Assembly: GCF_051414115.1 (NCBI RefSeq)
Contig: NZ_JBLKNZ010000001.1
Span: 1,302,001 to 1,366,000 of the forward strand
Reading direction: 5' to 3'
From: Halovenus marina
GTDB lineage: Archaea > Halobacteriota > Halobacteria > Halobacteriales > Haloarculaceae
DNA length: 64,000 nt
The notes beneath the pieces are model-generated. The model had not been told where the DNA came from, made no database searches, and saw only the letters and a list, made by a program, of their open reading frames with translations. Position 1 is the stretch's first letter. Each line of letters begins with the position of its first letter. This document shows positions 51,520 to 60,775 of the stretch, piece by piece. Made by a program: the position numbers and the translations under genes.

Positions 51520-52281
51520 TCATTTCTCCTCGACGAGTGCTGCTGAATCCGTCCGATGCTGTGCAATCGCGGCGTGAAGACGGCTGTTGTGAAGCTGTTT
51601 CGCCCGATGTCTGGCGACGAACAGCGTCCGCATGAACCGCAGCGGCGTCCGAATCGTCGACACCGTCGACCCGGGCTGGTCGTGCCACGTGACCGGTACC
51701 TCCGCGACCCGCAAGTCGAGCGCCCCGGCGATGGCGATGAGTTCGATGTCCCACGCGAAGCCGGATTCGTACAGGTGCTCGCGGACGGCGTCCCACCCCT
51801 CGGCAGTGATCGCCTTCGCGCCACACTGGTAATCGTGAAGGTCTACGTCGAGAAACCGGCGTGCGAGCCACGCGAAGGTATCGCCCATGTACCGCCGGGC
51901 GACAGTCTGATGACTCTGGACGTCCGCATCCGGATGTCGCCGTGACCCAACTGCGAGGTCAGCCTCGCCCTCAGTAATCGCTTCGATGACGCCACGGAGC
52001 GACGCCGGTGGGGTCGCGCCATCAGCGTCCGCAAACGCGAGCACGTCGGTGTCGAGGGCCTCGAACCCGGCCGTTATCGCCGCGCCCTTGCCTCGTCTGT
52101 AGGGGACGGCACTGATCTGGGCCGGAAGTGACGCGATCTCGGCCGGAACGGACTCACAGCCGTCGAGTTCGATCCGGATGACCTCGGGGTCGAGTTCTTC
52201 GGCGATTCCGTGAACGTAGGCGTCGAGCTGGTCGATATCGGGGTCGTAGGCAGGAACGACCAGCCCGATGGAGGGTGCCAT
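51520..52281 (-). CDS. Family 2 glycosyltransferase (dolichyl-phosphate sugar transferase type)
   Basis: A 253-aa GT-A enzyme. SIGLVVPAYDPDIDQL starts the nucleotide-binding fold, YRRGKGAAITAGF and LAFADADGATPP hold the metal-binding DAD motif, and DLHDYQCGAKAITAEGWDAV is typical of DPM-like enzymes that make lipid-phosphate sugars. No C-terminal membrane helices are present, so it may rely on the adjacent GtrA protein. The start MAPSIGLVV at 52281 is divergent from the DUF2298 gene. Substrate is unknown. Confidence 0.82.
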   Translation of the reverse strand: MAPSIGLVVPAYDPDIDQLDAYVHGIAEELDPEVIRIELDGCESVPAEIASLPAQISAVPYRRGKGAAITAGFEALDTDVLAFADADGATPPASLRGVIEAITEGEADLAVGSRRHPDADVQSHQTVARRYMGDTFAWLARRFLDVDLHDYQCGAKAITAEGWDAVREHLYESGFAWDIELIAIAGALDLRVAEVPVTWHDQPGSTVSTIRTPLRFMRTLFVARHRAKQLHNSRLHAAIAQHRTDSAALVEEK

Positions 52282-52374
52282 TAGTGGAAGGTTGGAAGGA
52301 GTCGATAAAAGTCCCGTGTTTCGCTCCGACTTCGGGTGGGTCAGCACTCGGCTGGCGACCGCAGACAACAAAAC

Positions 52375-52380
52375 GTATAA
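52375..52380 (+). promoter_or_regulatory. TATA-like box of the DUF2298 gene
   Basis: GTATAA is centred about 27 bp before the ATG at 52404, so the message is probably leaderless. This rejects the longer frame starting at 52275. Confidence 0.55.
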
Positions 52381-52403
52381 TCCAGGCCGCCGGGGTTCCG
52401 GTG

Positions 52404-54680
52404 ATGGAAGTCGTCGCCGTCGGACTCTGGCTGCTCGCCTTCCTCGGGCTTGGGGCGCTCGCACTCCCGCTCGCCGCGTGGGTGCTCGGCGACCTCGACC
52501 ACGCTGGCTTCGCAATCCCGATTGCCCTCGTCGTGCTCGCTATCGTCGGCCATCTCGTCGGACACGTGGCCTTCGTGCTCCCGGCCCTGATCGCCGGACT
52601 CGCCGCGGTCGGAGCGCTCTCGGCACTCGCCGCTCGGCGGACGGACTACGACTACGGCACGGACCTCCGGGAAAGCTGGGAATTCGCGCTGGTCTTCGTG
52701 GTCGCGTTCCTGCTTATCGTCCTCCTGCGTGCGCTCGATCCGGCCGCCGCTCCGCTCCCGCTGGCCATCGGCGAGAAGTTTCTCGATTTCGGTCTGCTGA
52801 ACACGCTCGACCGCGCGGGACGGCTCCCGCCCGAGGACATGTGGTTCGCGGGCGAGTCGGTCAGGTATCACTACGGCGGGCACCTGATCACGACGCTGGT
52901 CGCGACCCTGACCGGGACAGAGCCAGCGCTCGCGTACAATCTCGGACTCGCTGGCTTTTACGCGACGCTCGTGACTGCCGCGTACGGACTCGCCGGGTCG
53001 ATAGCGCGTCCCTACGATGTCTCCCAACGCATCGCCGCCGGACTCGGCGCATTTTTCGTCGGCCTCGCGGCCAATCTCGAACCGTTCGGACGCGTCCTCG
53101 TCTGGCTCGCACCCGACAGCGTCGCGGACACCATCGCAGGCTGGTTCAGTCTGGACGAGCGCGCGCTCGGGTGGTCGCCGGGGGACTTCGGCTACTTCGA
53201 TGCGAGCAGAGTAATTCCGATCGATCCCACTGCGGGGGATTCCCCGGCAGCGGCCACCGAGTTTCCCCTCTTCGCGTGGCTCAACGGCGACCTGCACGCG
53301 CACATGATGGTCCAGCCGTTCATGCTACTCGCTGCGGGGGTGTTGCTCGCCGCGTGGCGCGGATCCACGACCCGGCGGCGACGGGTACTGTTCGGCGCGC
53401 TCGTTCCGGTCGTCGGCGTGATTGGTCTCGTCGACCTGTGGTCGTTTCCGGTCGTGCTCGGACTAACGGGGGTCGTCGTCTTCGCGCTCCCCGGCGAGCC
53501 ACTCATTCCCTGGCCCGATGCCGTGAAGGCGGGCGGGCGGGTCGGTCGCGAACTGCAATCCCTGCTGACGGCGGTCTGTGTCGCGTTCGCCGTACTCGTC
53601 GGTGCGCTCGGGCTGACACTGCCGTACTGGCTGCTCGTGGTGGCTGGCGGCGCTGGCGGGTCGGTACAGTTCTGGGAGCCGTGGACGCCGCTGTCCCCGC
53701 TTCTGGTCGTCCATGGAGCCTTTCTGCTCGCAATCGGAGTTTTTCTCGCGCGGATGGTCACAACGCACGCACCGACAGTGCGCGAGCGGGCCGGACGCGT
53801 CTCGACGTCGCTCGTCTTCCTTCTCGGAGTAGCGGGCGTCGCAGTCACGGCCATACTCGGAGCGCCCGCACTCGGACTGGTTGCCCCCCTGCTGCTCGCG
53901 TGCTGGTGGCTCCTCCGCACCGTCGACGAACCGCCATTCGAACTCGCGCTGGTCGCGGCGGGAGCAGGACTGATTCTCCTCGTGGAACTGGTCACCATCG
54001 AGGGCGAGCGGTTCAACGTCATCTTCAAGCCCTACGTTCACGTCTGGCTGTTCTGGTCGGTAGCGACCGCGGTTGTCCTCCCGCGGTTGGCTGGCGCGAC
54101 GCCGTCACCGCCGTCAGTCGATACCCGGCGACTCAGACAGCACGGGGCCATGATCGCTGTGCTGTTGGTGGTGGTGACAGGTGTGTACGCCGGACTCGCA
54201 GTTGCACACCATCTCGACGACGGCCCGCAGACGACCGGAAACGGGCCGACACTCGATGCGACGGCCTATCTCGAAAGCGAATATCCAGAGGAAGCCGAAG
54301 CGATCCGCTGGATCGACGAACGGGAGGGGCAACCCACACTGCTCACGGCGGCACCCGGAAGCTACTACTGGGATCCAGATGATGGCGAGGGGGCTACCGC
54401 GCCAGCGAGTCTCACTGGCGTGCCGACGGTGCTTGGCTGGTTCCACGAGCGGCAGTACCGCGGTGACGACCCCTACGAGACGCGCCTCGACGCGGTGGAG
54501 ACGATGTACACCGGAAACGCGAGCCAGCAGACTGCTCTGTTCGATGAGTACGGCGTCGACTACGTGTACGTCGGCCCCGCCGAGCGCAATCGATATGGAT
54601 CGATCACCGTTGGCGACCACGACACCGTGACCGTCGCACACAGAAGCGGGTCGGTGACAATCTACGAGGTATCCCGGTAA
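52404..54680 (+). CDS. DUF2298 (Chlor_Arch_YYY) polytopic membrane protein
   Basis: A 758-aa protein with about 15 hydrophobic segments. The region ALDPAAAPLPLAIGEKFLDFGLLNTLDR, followed by LPPEDMWFAGESVRYHYGGHLI, is characteristic of the DUF2298 family. AWLNGDLHAHMMVQPF near residue 297 is another conserved luminal motif. The last 130 residues form a soluble domain (RWIDEREGQPTLLTAAPGSYYWDP, YGVDYVYVGPAERNRYG) like that of oligosaccharyltransferase-related GT-C proteins. A role in surface glycosylation fits the GT2/GtrA neighbours but is inferred. Confidence 0.8.
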   Translation: MEVVAVGLWLLAFLGLGALALPLAAWVLGDLDHAGFAIPIALVVLAIVGHLVGHVAFVLPALIAGLAAVGALSALAARRTDYDYGTDLRESWEFALVFVVAFLLIVLLRALDPAAAPLPLAIGEKFLDFGLLNTLDRAGRLPPEDMWFAGESVRYHYGGHLITTLVATLTGTEPALAYNLGLAGFYATLVTAAYGLAGSIARPYDVSQRIAAGLGAFFVGLAANLEPFGRVLVWLAPDSVADTIAGWFSLDERALGWSPGDFGYFDASRVIPIDPTAGDSPAAATEFPLFAWLNGDLHAHMMVQPFMLLAAGVLLAAWRGSTTRRRRVLFGALVPVVGVIGLVDLWSFPVVLGLTGVVVFALPGEPLIPWPDAVKAGGRVGRELQSLLTAVCVAFAVLVGALGLTLPYWLLVVAGGAGGSVQFWEPWTPLSPLLVVHGAFLLAIGVFLARMVTTHAPTVRERAGRVSTSLVFLLGVAGVAVTAILGAPALGLVAPLLLACWWLLRTVDEPPFELALVAAGAGLILLVELVTIEGERFNVIFKPYVHVWLFWSVATAVVLPRLAGATPSPPSVDTRRLRQHGAMIAVLLVVVTGVYAGLAVAHHLDDGPQTTGNGPTLDATAYLESEYPEEAEAIRWIDEREGQPTLLTAAPGSYYWDPDDGEGATAPASLTGVPTVLGWFHERQYRGDDPYETRLDAVETMYTGNASQQTALFDEYGVDYVYVGPAERNRYGSITVGDHDTVTVAHRSGSVTIYEVSR

Positions 54681-54766
54681 TCGTCGGTCAATTTCGCGTC
54701 ACCGTCCCACGTTGTCGCTGACACCGGAACTTATGGGACGGCAAAACTGAGTCACGAGTGTCTCAG

Positions 54767-55501
54767 ATGGCTGCAATCCAGATCGATGGGCTTCGGAAGA
54801 ACTACGGGGCAGTAACTGCGCTCGACGGACTCTCGCTCACGGTCGAGGCGGGGGAACTGTACGGGCTGCTCGGGCCGAACGGGGCCGGAAAGACAACGAC
54901 GATGGAGGTTCTCACAGGGCAGATCGTCCCCGACAGGGGCTCCGTTGCGGTGCTCGATATCGACCCCGTCGCGGAACCGATTGCCGTCCGCAAACAGGTC
55001 GGAATCTTGCCGGAGAAGGAGTCACCGCCGAGCTTTCTCACGCCCCGCGAATACTTCGAGTTCGTCGGCGCGGTCCGCGAACTGCCCGACGAGACGGTCG
55101 ACCGGCGTATCGAGACGTGGGCGAGCCGTCTGGGGTTTACCGAGAAGTTAGACACGCTCGCGACTGACCTCTCGCGCGGGCAACAGCAGAAGGTGATGAT
55201 CGCCGGAACCTTCTTCCACGAACCGGCGCTCGTGTTCATCGACGAACCGCTCGCGAACCTCGATCCGATCGTACAGGAGCGCGTCAAGCGATTCCTCCGG
55301 GAGTATCAGGCGGCCGGGAACACGGTCCTCATCTCGACGCACAACGTCGACGTGGCCGCGGAACTGTGCTCTCGGGTCGGCATCGTCTCTGCCGGATCGG
55401 TCGTCGGCGACGTGCGACCCGCCGACATCGAGAACGACGAGACGCTTCTGGACGTGTTTCTAGAGCGCACGGACACCGACGTGGCGTGGGAGGACGGATA
55501 G
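54767..55501 (+). CDS. ABC transporter ATP-binding protein
   Basis: A 244-aa ATPase: Walker A GLLGPNGAGKTTT, signature TDLSRGQQQKVMIAG (SRGQQ instead of SGGQ), Walker B ALVFIDEPLANLD and the switch line VLISTHNVDVAAEL. It belongs to the ABC-2 exporter group. Its stop is directly followed by the permease start (TAG then ATG), so the two form one transporter. A GTG at 54758 is an alternative start, 24-28 bp after a TATA-like CTTATG. Substrate is unknown. Confidence 0.85.
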   Translation: MAAIQIDGLRKNYGAVTALDGLSLTVEAGELYGLLGPNGAGKTTTMEVLTGQIVPDRGSVAVLDIDPVAEPIAVRKQVGILPEKESPPSFLTPREYFEFVGAVRELPDETVDRRIETWASRLGFTEKLDTLATDLSRGQQQKVMIAGTFFHEPALVFIDEPLANLDPIVQERVKRFLREYQAAGNTVLISTHNVDVAAELCSRVGIVSAGSVVGDVRPADIENDETLLDVFLERTDTDVAWEDG

Positions 55502-56935
55502 ATGGCCGGACAGAGCCGACGCATCTTCGTGGAGATGCTCCGCGAGGAGTGGCGACTGCACAGCCGACTGTTCAGTGGCCGTCGATTCGGGCTCTTTCCG
55601 GCCCTGATCGCCGTGTTCGTCGCCGGAGCCGTCCAGGTGCTCGTCACCACCGAGACAGCGTTCGAGACTATCTTCGTCGGGTTGCACGCGCTCGTGTTCG
55701 TCTTCGGACTGCACACGGGTTCGATCGGATTCGTCGGGCGTGACGCGGTGCAGAACCTCCTCGGTGACGTGACGCTGCTGGTCTTTTCGGCTCGGACGCT
55801 CCCGCTCTCACAGCGGCGATTGCTCGGTCTCTTCCTCGTCAAGGACGTCGTCTACTACGCGCTTCTGTTTCTGATCCCGATGGCACTCGGCGTGTTTCCC
55901 TCGGCGCTTGGCTCCTCGGCGTTCACGACTAGCGAGGCCGTCGGAACCGTCCTGTTGCTCTGGGTGACCCTCACGGGAACGTTCGTCCTCGGACTCGCAA
56001 CGACGATTGCGGGGCTCGGTCTCACCGGACGCGGCCGCTGGGGGCAGGCGGCGTTTGCCGCGCTCGTCGCGGGCGGTGTCGGTGTGTGGATCAGCGACGT
56101 CTCGCTCGTCGCCGCCACGCCCTACGGGGCCTTTCGTTCGCTTACCCCCATGCGAGTCGGCGCTGCGCTCGCGCTCGTCGCGGCAGTCCTGCTGCTCGGT
56201 GCAGTCACGTTCGAGACGACGACTCGCAACGCCGTGCGAACCGTCGGCCCGTCCATGCGTGGCTGGGGGGAGCGGGTCGGCGACCCCGTCGCGACCAAGA
56301 CACTGCTTGACGTGCACCGCAGTTCCGGTGGGTTCGGGAAGGTGCTCTTTTCGTCGGCGGTTCTGTTCGGCGTCACCGCTGTCCTCGTGGATCTGGCCGG
56401 GCAGATAACCGGCGTCTCCCCCTCGGTCGGCGTCTCCTTCGGAACCATCCTCGGCCTCTCGGGGTTCACGACGTACAACTGGCTCACCCAGTTCGACGAT
56501 ATCGAATCCTATCTCGCGCACCCGCTCTCAGTCGCCGACATCTTCCGCGCGAAGTTCCGCGCATTTCTGCTTCTGGGTCCGCTGGTCGGACTCGGGTACT
56601 ACCTGCTCGCACTACTCTGGCACGGGAGTCGGCCTCTCGATGCCATCGTCGGAGCCGTCGTGCTCGTCGGCGTCGCCTGCTACATCTTTGGCGTGACGGT
56701 GTATCTCACCGGACTCTCACCGAACGAGTTTCTCTTCGATACGCTCCTGTTTGCGGCCTTCGGCGTCGCCGTCGTCGTCGCGCTCGTCCCCGTGCTCGTC
56801 GTCGGGTTCGCGCTCGCACCCATCTCCAGACCCTTGCTCGCCGCGCTATTCGCTGGCGGATTCGCACTCGGCGGCATCGGTGTCGCACTCTATCGGTTGG
56901 CGATCCCAAAGTGGACGACGCGCTATCGACAGTAA
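55502..56935 (+). CDS. ABC-type exporter membrane subunit
   Basis: A 477-aa protein with about 11-12 hydrophobic segments and a polar N-terminus (RIFVEMLREEWRLHSRLFSGRRFGLFPALIAVF). It matches the haloarchaeal membrane partners of the ATPase encoded immediately upstream. The motif LVFSARTLPLSQRRLLGLFLVKDVVYY after the third helix resembles the ATPase-contact loop of large ABC-2 permeases. No substrate can be inferred. Genes are adjacent without a gap. Confidence 0.75.
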   Translation: MAGQSRRIFVEMLREEWRLHSRLFSGRRFGLFPALIAVFVAGAVQVLVTTETAFETIFVGLHALVFVFGLHTGSIGFVGRDAVQNLLGDVTLLVFSARTLPLSQRRLLGLFLVKDVVYYALLFLIPMALGVFPSALGSSAFTTSEAVGTVLLLWVTLTGTFVLGLATTIAGLGLTGRGRWGQAAFAALVAGGVGVWISDVSLVAATPYGAFRSLTPMRVGAALALVAAVLLLGAVTFETTTRNAVRTVGPSMRGWGERVGDPVATKTLLDVHRSSGGFGKVLFSSAVLFGVTAVLVDLAGQITGVSPSVGVSFGTILGLSGFTTYNWLTQFDDIESYLAHPLSVADIFRAKFRAFLLLGPLVGLGYYLLALLWHGSRPLDAIVGAVVLVGVACYIFGVTVYLTGLSPNEFLFDTLLFAAFGVAVVVALVPVLVVGFALAPISRPLLAALFAGGFALGGIGVALYRLAIPKWTTRYRQ

Positions 56936-56999
56936 CAGTCTACGAGAAGTCCCGAACAGTCACGGCGCATACCGGGACGTTCACGGGCGTGCGCCGTCG

Positions 57000-57254
57000 T
57001 CAGGTTGCGGCTTCGATGACCTCGATGTCCTCGGCATCCACGTCGTCGACATCCAGGTGAAGGGGGATGAACTCCCGGCGCTCGTAGGCCTCGCGTTCGT
57101 CGACCGAACCAATAGTACACCACAGCTGTGGCCGGTCCGGCCCGTTCCACTCACCCTGGCGGTTGATGCCGAAACAGACGTACTCCTCCCCCTCGAATTC
57201 GATCGTCGCACCCTTTCGGATGCCGGGGTCGCCGCGGATGATGAGCTTTTGCAT
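57000..57254 (-). CDS. HAH_0734 family haloarchaeal protein
   Basis: An 84-aa soluble protein: MQKLIIRGDPGIRKGATIEFEGEEYVCFGINRQGEWNGPDRPQLWCTIGSVDEREAYERREFIPLHLDV. This is a conserved haloarchaeal family with two Cys (YVCF and LWC) and a beta-rich pattern. No function is known. The gene is single, convergent with the ABC membrane gene and 82 bp from the next gene on its strand. Confidence 0.75.
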   Translation of the reverse strand: MQKLIIRGDPGIRKGATIEFEGEEYVCFGINRQGEWNGPDRPQLWCTIGSVDEREAYERREFIPLHLDVDDVDAEDIEVIEAAT

Positions 57255-57336
57255 GTCACGACGTTCGACGTTCCCGTTCTTAATGACTTCGGAGTTGCGA
57301 CTGTTTGGAATCGCCTGCCCCCATCGAACGGATCCG

Positions 57337-57612
57337 TTATCGTCGCGCCGGCTGATCGTCTCCTCGCTGCTGGGCGTCCACTCGCTTCTGGTCTTCGACG
57401 ACCTCCTGCTGTGCCGCGAGTGCCCCCTCGTCTTCCATGCTGGCCACCTGCTGTGCGGCCTCGGTGCTGTTCATCCCATGTGCAAACAGCACCGACGCGT
57501 CGAGACGGGAGGGCATGAATCCGCCCTCGTCGTTCTCCGCCTCGTCTGACTCTCCCGACTCAGACTCGCTCCCGAACAGCCCCGCGAACCACCTGATCAG
57601 ACCACGAACCAT
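57337..57612 (-). CDS. Small haloarchaeal protein of unknown function
   Basis: A 91-aa protein with an N-terminal amphipathic or membrane-interacting helix (MVRGLIRWFAGLFGSESES), an acidic linker and a helical end (SVLFAHGMNSTEAAQQVASMEDEGALAAQQEVVEDQKRV). No domain was recognised. The start at 57612 begins with the helix; an in-frame codon at 57657 adds 15 residues. Membrane association is a guess from the N-terminal helix. Confidence 0.5.
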   Translation of the reverse strand: MVRGLIRWFAGLFGSESESGESDEAENDEGGFMPSRLDASVLFAHGMNSTEAAQQVASMEDEGALAAQQEVVEDQKRVDAQQRGDDQPARR

Positions 57613-57672
57613 AGAGAGTGTGCGTCGACGAGCCGCATAAAGTTTCGGCTGACGCACACGTTCAGCGCAGGT

Positions 57673-58281
57673 TCAGTCGTCGGCCGCGATCTGCATCATC
57701 GCATCTTCTGCGAGGATTGCATCCAGCGAACCGTCGCTCACCTGGCCGATGGCGATAGCGGTGTACGCCGTACCGCCGTCAAACGAGATGTCATCGAGTG
57801 CGAGTGCGACATCGTCAGAGCCTGTGGGCCGGACCTCGAGGTCGTACGTCCCATCGTCGACGGCTTCGTAGTCGCTTGCTTCACGGAAGCCGATGCCCGC
57901 GAACAGTTCCGGGCCGCCCGCGACGCTGATCGATACGTCCGGAGCGTCGGGTGATGTGTGGATGAGTCGGACGTGTGCCTTGTCAGATGGCACCTCGCCG
58001 GGTTCGTCCATGAGAACTGTCGGCTCGATGTCTTCGAGCATTCCCGTCGCAAGGACGGTGTACGCTGTTTCGTCTTCCAGATCGAGGCTCGCCTCGATGG
58101 CCGCGTCACCGCCGCCGGACGGGACGACACGAACCTCGTGTTCGCCAGCGTCGAGCGTCGCGTAGTCACTCAGGTCGCCAAACGCTACGTCTTCGAAGGC
58201 AGGTGATCCGTCAACCAGGATGTCGACGTTCGGTGCATCTGGACAGCAGTGTCCGATACGGACGCGAGGGTTTTGTGGCAT
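57673..58281 (-). CDS. DUF4397 tandem-domain protein
   Basis: A 202-aa protein built of two DUF4397 repeats of about 95 residues: RVRIGHCCPDAPNVDILVDGSPAFEDVAFGDLSDYATLDAG and HVRLIHTSPDAPDVSISVAGGPELFAGIGFREASDYEAVDDG. The domain is a beta-sandwich often seen in exported proteins, but no signal peptide is visible here, so location is uncertain. The start MPQNPRVRIG at 58281 is preferred over MVMPQ. The gene is isolated. Confidence 0.75.
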   Translation of the reverse strand: MPQNPRVRIGHCCPDAPNVDILVDGSPAFEDVAFGDLSDYATLDAGEHEVRVVPSGGGDAAIEASLDLEDETAYTVLATGMLEDIEPTVLMDEPGEVPSDKAHVRLIHTSPDAPDVSISVAGGPELFAGIGFREASDYEAVDDGTYDLEVRPTGSDDVALALDDISFDGGTAYTAIAIGQVSDGSLDAILAEDAMMQIAADD

Positions 58282-58552
58282 AACCAATCAACCATACGGG
58301 GGCTACTCGGTTAGTTATGCAGCGGTTCATTAGACGTAACGGCGTCTTTCCAGACCGGTGTCAAAATTGTCAGTCGCTACCGTTGACGAACAAAATGCGT
58401 ACAGCGCTATTGTGTGGCCGTAAGGATAGCTTGCGTCTGTATTGGCGACCTTATTTTCGAGTCTGTGATTCCAAGTCGTCACGAGTCCGCCGAACGTTAT
58501 CGTGTCACACCGACCAAACCACCAGATGGTACTGCCGAGTGCGGCTGTGAAA

Positions 58553-59635
58553 TTAGGGGAGCAAAACCAGCAGAAGCGGAAAAACGACCAGCGAGGCGAG
58601 AAACGCGATCAGAGACCAACGGTCGGCGAGAAGACGGGTCTGGACTGTCTCGATGACCCGGAAGTACGTCGAGAACCACACCAGCGTTCCGGTCGTGATG
58701 ACCGTCGCGACAGCGATGAGCGAGAGCACGACGGACAGACCGCTCGGAGATTCCAGCAACACAGCGATAACGGCCGTATCGAAGAGTGTTCCGATATTGG
58801 CACCCAGCACGTAGGGAACGACCTCCCGCCGCTTGAGGTAGCCGCGATTGTAGAGCGGGACGACCACGCCCACCGAGAACGCGACGCTGGTCGTCACGCC
58901 GGTGATGAGAACGCCCAGTGCGAACGCCACCCACTTGTGTCGAAATCGACGAAAGAGCCGCGTGCGGAGCCAGTCAGTGCTGATCCGCTTGAGCATCCGG
59001 TCGAAGAGCGTGAGGCTGGCAAACAGCGCGAGAAGTGCCACGACCAGCGCAATCCCGATACCGACGGTATCGACAATTGCGCTCGTGGCTGGTGCGAACA
59101 CCAACAGCGGGTGAGCGGCCACCTCCACCCGTTCACTGGCACCACCGAACCCCGTCTGAAGCGTCGGCAACAAAAGAGAGCCGAGAGCGGTTGCCGGGAG
59201 ATAGACCGAGTGTGACACGAGAAATGTCAGCACTCCCAGCCGGGTGGCATCGCTGAACGAGTAGCGCCGCTTCTGAACGTAATCGAGCGCCCCGATCAGG
59301 AGCACGATAGCGGCACCCCCGAGCCGTGACCCGGCGAGCATCACGAACAGTTGTGTGGCCGTGAGTATCCCCGACTCGAACAGCGAGACAGCGAGGGCCG
59401 CCACGACGGACCCGTTCGTGAGCGCGTACGTGGCGAGCCAACTCGCGCCCAGCGCCTGTCCGCTCCCGTCGACGTGGCGTCTGAAGAAGCGTTCGAGCGG
59501 AACGGCTCCGGCCTCTGTCGACGCACTTAGCAACTGAACCGCGAACAGAAAGAGCAGGATCGAACCGAGTGCACCGACGACTACCGGAGTAGAGTTCCGT
59601 ACGCGCGCAAGTGTGCTCTCGCGGTTCGAGTCCAC
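58553..59635 (-). CDS. Na/Pi-cotransporter-like membrane protein
   Basis: A 360-aa protein with about 9 hydrophobic segments. Two inverted-topology repeats recall the Na/Pi cotransporter family (PF02690): LTNGSVVAALAVSLFESGILTATQLFVMLAGSRLGG and GVLITGVTTSVAFSVGVVVPLYNRGYLKRREVVPYVLGANIGTLFDT. The QSSS-type motif of functional transporters is weak in the first repeat, so phosphate transport is not assured. It is divergent from the trp operon. No PhoU-like domain follows. Confidence 0.7.
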   Translation of the reverse strand: MDSNRESTLARVRNSTPVVVGALGSILLFLFAVQLLSASTEAGAVPLERFFRRHVDGSGQALGASWLATYALTNGSVVAALAVSLFESGILTATQLFVMLAGSRLGGAAIVLLIGALDYVQKRRYSFSDATRLGVLTFLVSHSVYLPATALGSLLLPTLQTGFGGASERVEVAAHPLLVFAPATSAIVDTVGIGIALVVALLALFASLTLFDRMLKRISTDWLRTRLFRRFRHKWVAFALGVLITGVTTSVAFSVGVVVPLYNRGYLKRREVVPYVLGANIGTLFDTAVIAVLLESPSGLSVVLSLIAVATVITTGTLVWFSTYFRVIETVQTRLLADRWSLIAFLASLVVFPLLLVLLP

Positions 59636-59714
59636 CGTACTCTATCCGTCCAGTCTCGCGACAGGCGCAAAAAGCTACGCCGACGGAGCTGGAACGACCC
59701 CGTCGAGACGACAC

Positions 59715-59773
59715 GCTTAAGTTAGTGTACGGAGTTGTTCATTACAGAACGATATAGTTCACTGGTGTTCACT
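59715..59773 (+). promoter_or_regulatory. trp operon promoter and leader with repeated GTTC motifs
   Basis: A TATA-like CTTAAG (59716-59721) predicts a start near 59743. The region then holds GTTC-ATTACA-GAAC (59737-59750) and two direct GTTCACT repeats (59757-59763 and 59767-59773), the second ending at the ATG. They may be operator or translational-control sequences for tryptophan regulation. Confidence 0.45.
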
Positions 59774-60775
59774 ATGCAGGAGTACATCGAACGCGTGACA
59801 GACGGTGCGGATCTGACACAGGACGAGGCGAGAGCGGCCTCGACGGCGGTGTTCGAGGATGCGACCGAGGCACAGATCGGCGCGTTGCTCGCCGCGCTCA
59901 GAGCGAAAGGCGAGACTGAAGCCGAAATCGCCGGGTTCGCCGAGGGGATGCGCGAGGCGGCCCGAACGATCGAACCCGACCGCGAGACGCTCGTCGACAC
60001 CTGTGGGACCGGCGGCGACGACTACAACACGATCAACGTCTCGACGACGAGCGCCATCGTCGCCGCGGGGGCAGGCGTTCCGGTCGCCAAGCACGGAAAC
60101 TACTCGGTGTCTTCCTCCTCCGGCAGCGCCGATGTTCTCGAAGAGGTCGGCGTCGAAGTCGAGGCAGAACCGCCAGCGGTCGAGTCAGCGATCGAAAGCG
60201 ACGGGATCGGGTTCATGCTCGCGCCGGTCTTTCACCCGGCGATGAAGGCGGTCATCGGGCCGCGGAAGGAACTCGGAATGCGAACCCTGTTCAACGTGCT
60301 CGGGCCGTTGACGAACCCGGCGGGCGCGGACGCACAGGTCGTCGGCGTCTACGACCCGGAACTCGTCGAGACGCTCGCCAGCGCGCTCGCGCGGATGGAC
60401 GTCGACCGGGCGCTCGTCGTCCACGGGTCGGGGATGGACGAGATTGCCGTCCACGACGAGACGACCGTCGCCGAAGTCGACGGCTCCGAGATAGAGACCT
60501 ACACGCTCACGCCAGCGGAACTCGGCCTTGGCCCGCACAATATCGAGGCAGTCGCGGGCGGAACACCTGAAGAAAACGCCGCAGATATGCGCGGCATCCT
60601 CACCGGCGAGGTGACCGGCGCGAAACGGGACATCATCCTCGCGAACGCGGGCGCAGCGATCTACATCGCTGGTGAGGCAGACTCCATCGCGGCAGGGATC
60701 GAGCGCGCGGCCGAGAGCATCGACTCGGGTGGCGCAGAAGAAAAATTGGAGCAACTCAGCGGAGCGCGGGTATGA
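59774..60775 (+). CDS. trpD: Anthranilate phosphoribosyltransferase
   Basis: A 333-aa enzyme joining anthranilate and PRPP to phosphoribosylanthranilate. VDTCGTGGDDYNTINVSTTSAIVAAGAGVPVAKHGNYSVSSSSGSADVLEEVGV (from about residue 75) holds the PRPP and anthranilate sites; MRTLFNVLGPLTNPAGA and VHGSGMDEI complete the pattern. Start MQEYIERVTDG at 59774 follows the GTTCACT repeats directly. Its stop overlaps the trpF start (ATGA), so the operon is translationally coupled. Confidence 0.92.
   Translation: MQEYIERVTDGADLTQDEARAASTAVFEDATEAQIGALLAALRAKGETEAEIAGFAEGMREAARTIEPDRETLVDTCGTGGDDYNTINVSTTSAIVAAGAGVPVAKHGNYSVSSSSGSADVLEEVGVEVEAEPPAVESAIESDGIGFMLAPVFHPAMKAVIGPRKELGMRTLFNVLGPLTNPAGADAQVVGVYDPELVETLASALARMDVDRALVVHGSGMDEIAVHDETTVAEVDGSEIETYTLTPAELGLGPHNIEAVAGGTPEENAADMRGILTGEVTGAKRDIILANAGAAIYIAGEADSIAAGIERAAESIDSGGAEEKLEQLSGARV

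Noticed and set aside
52268..54382. Open frame of 704 codons in another frame of the DUF2298 gene
   Set aside because: Arg/Pro-rich translation typical of a shifted frame in GC-rich DNA; the DUF2298 frame has membrane segments and family motifs.
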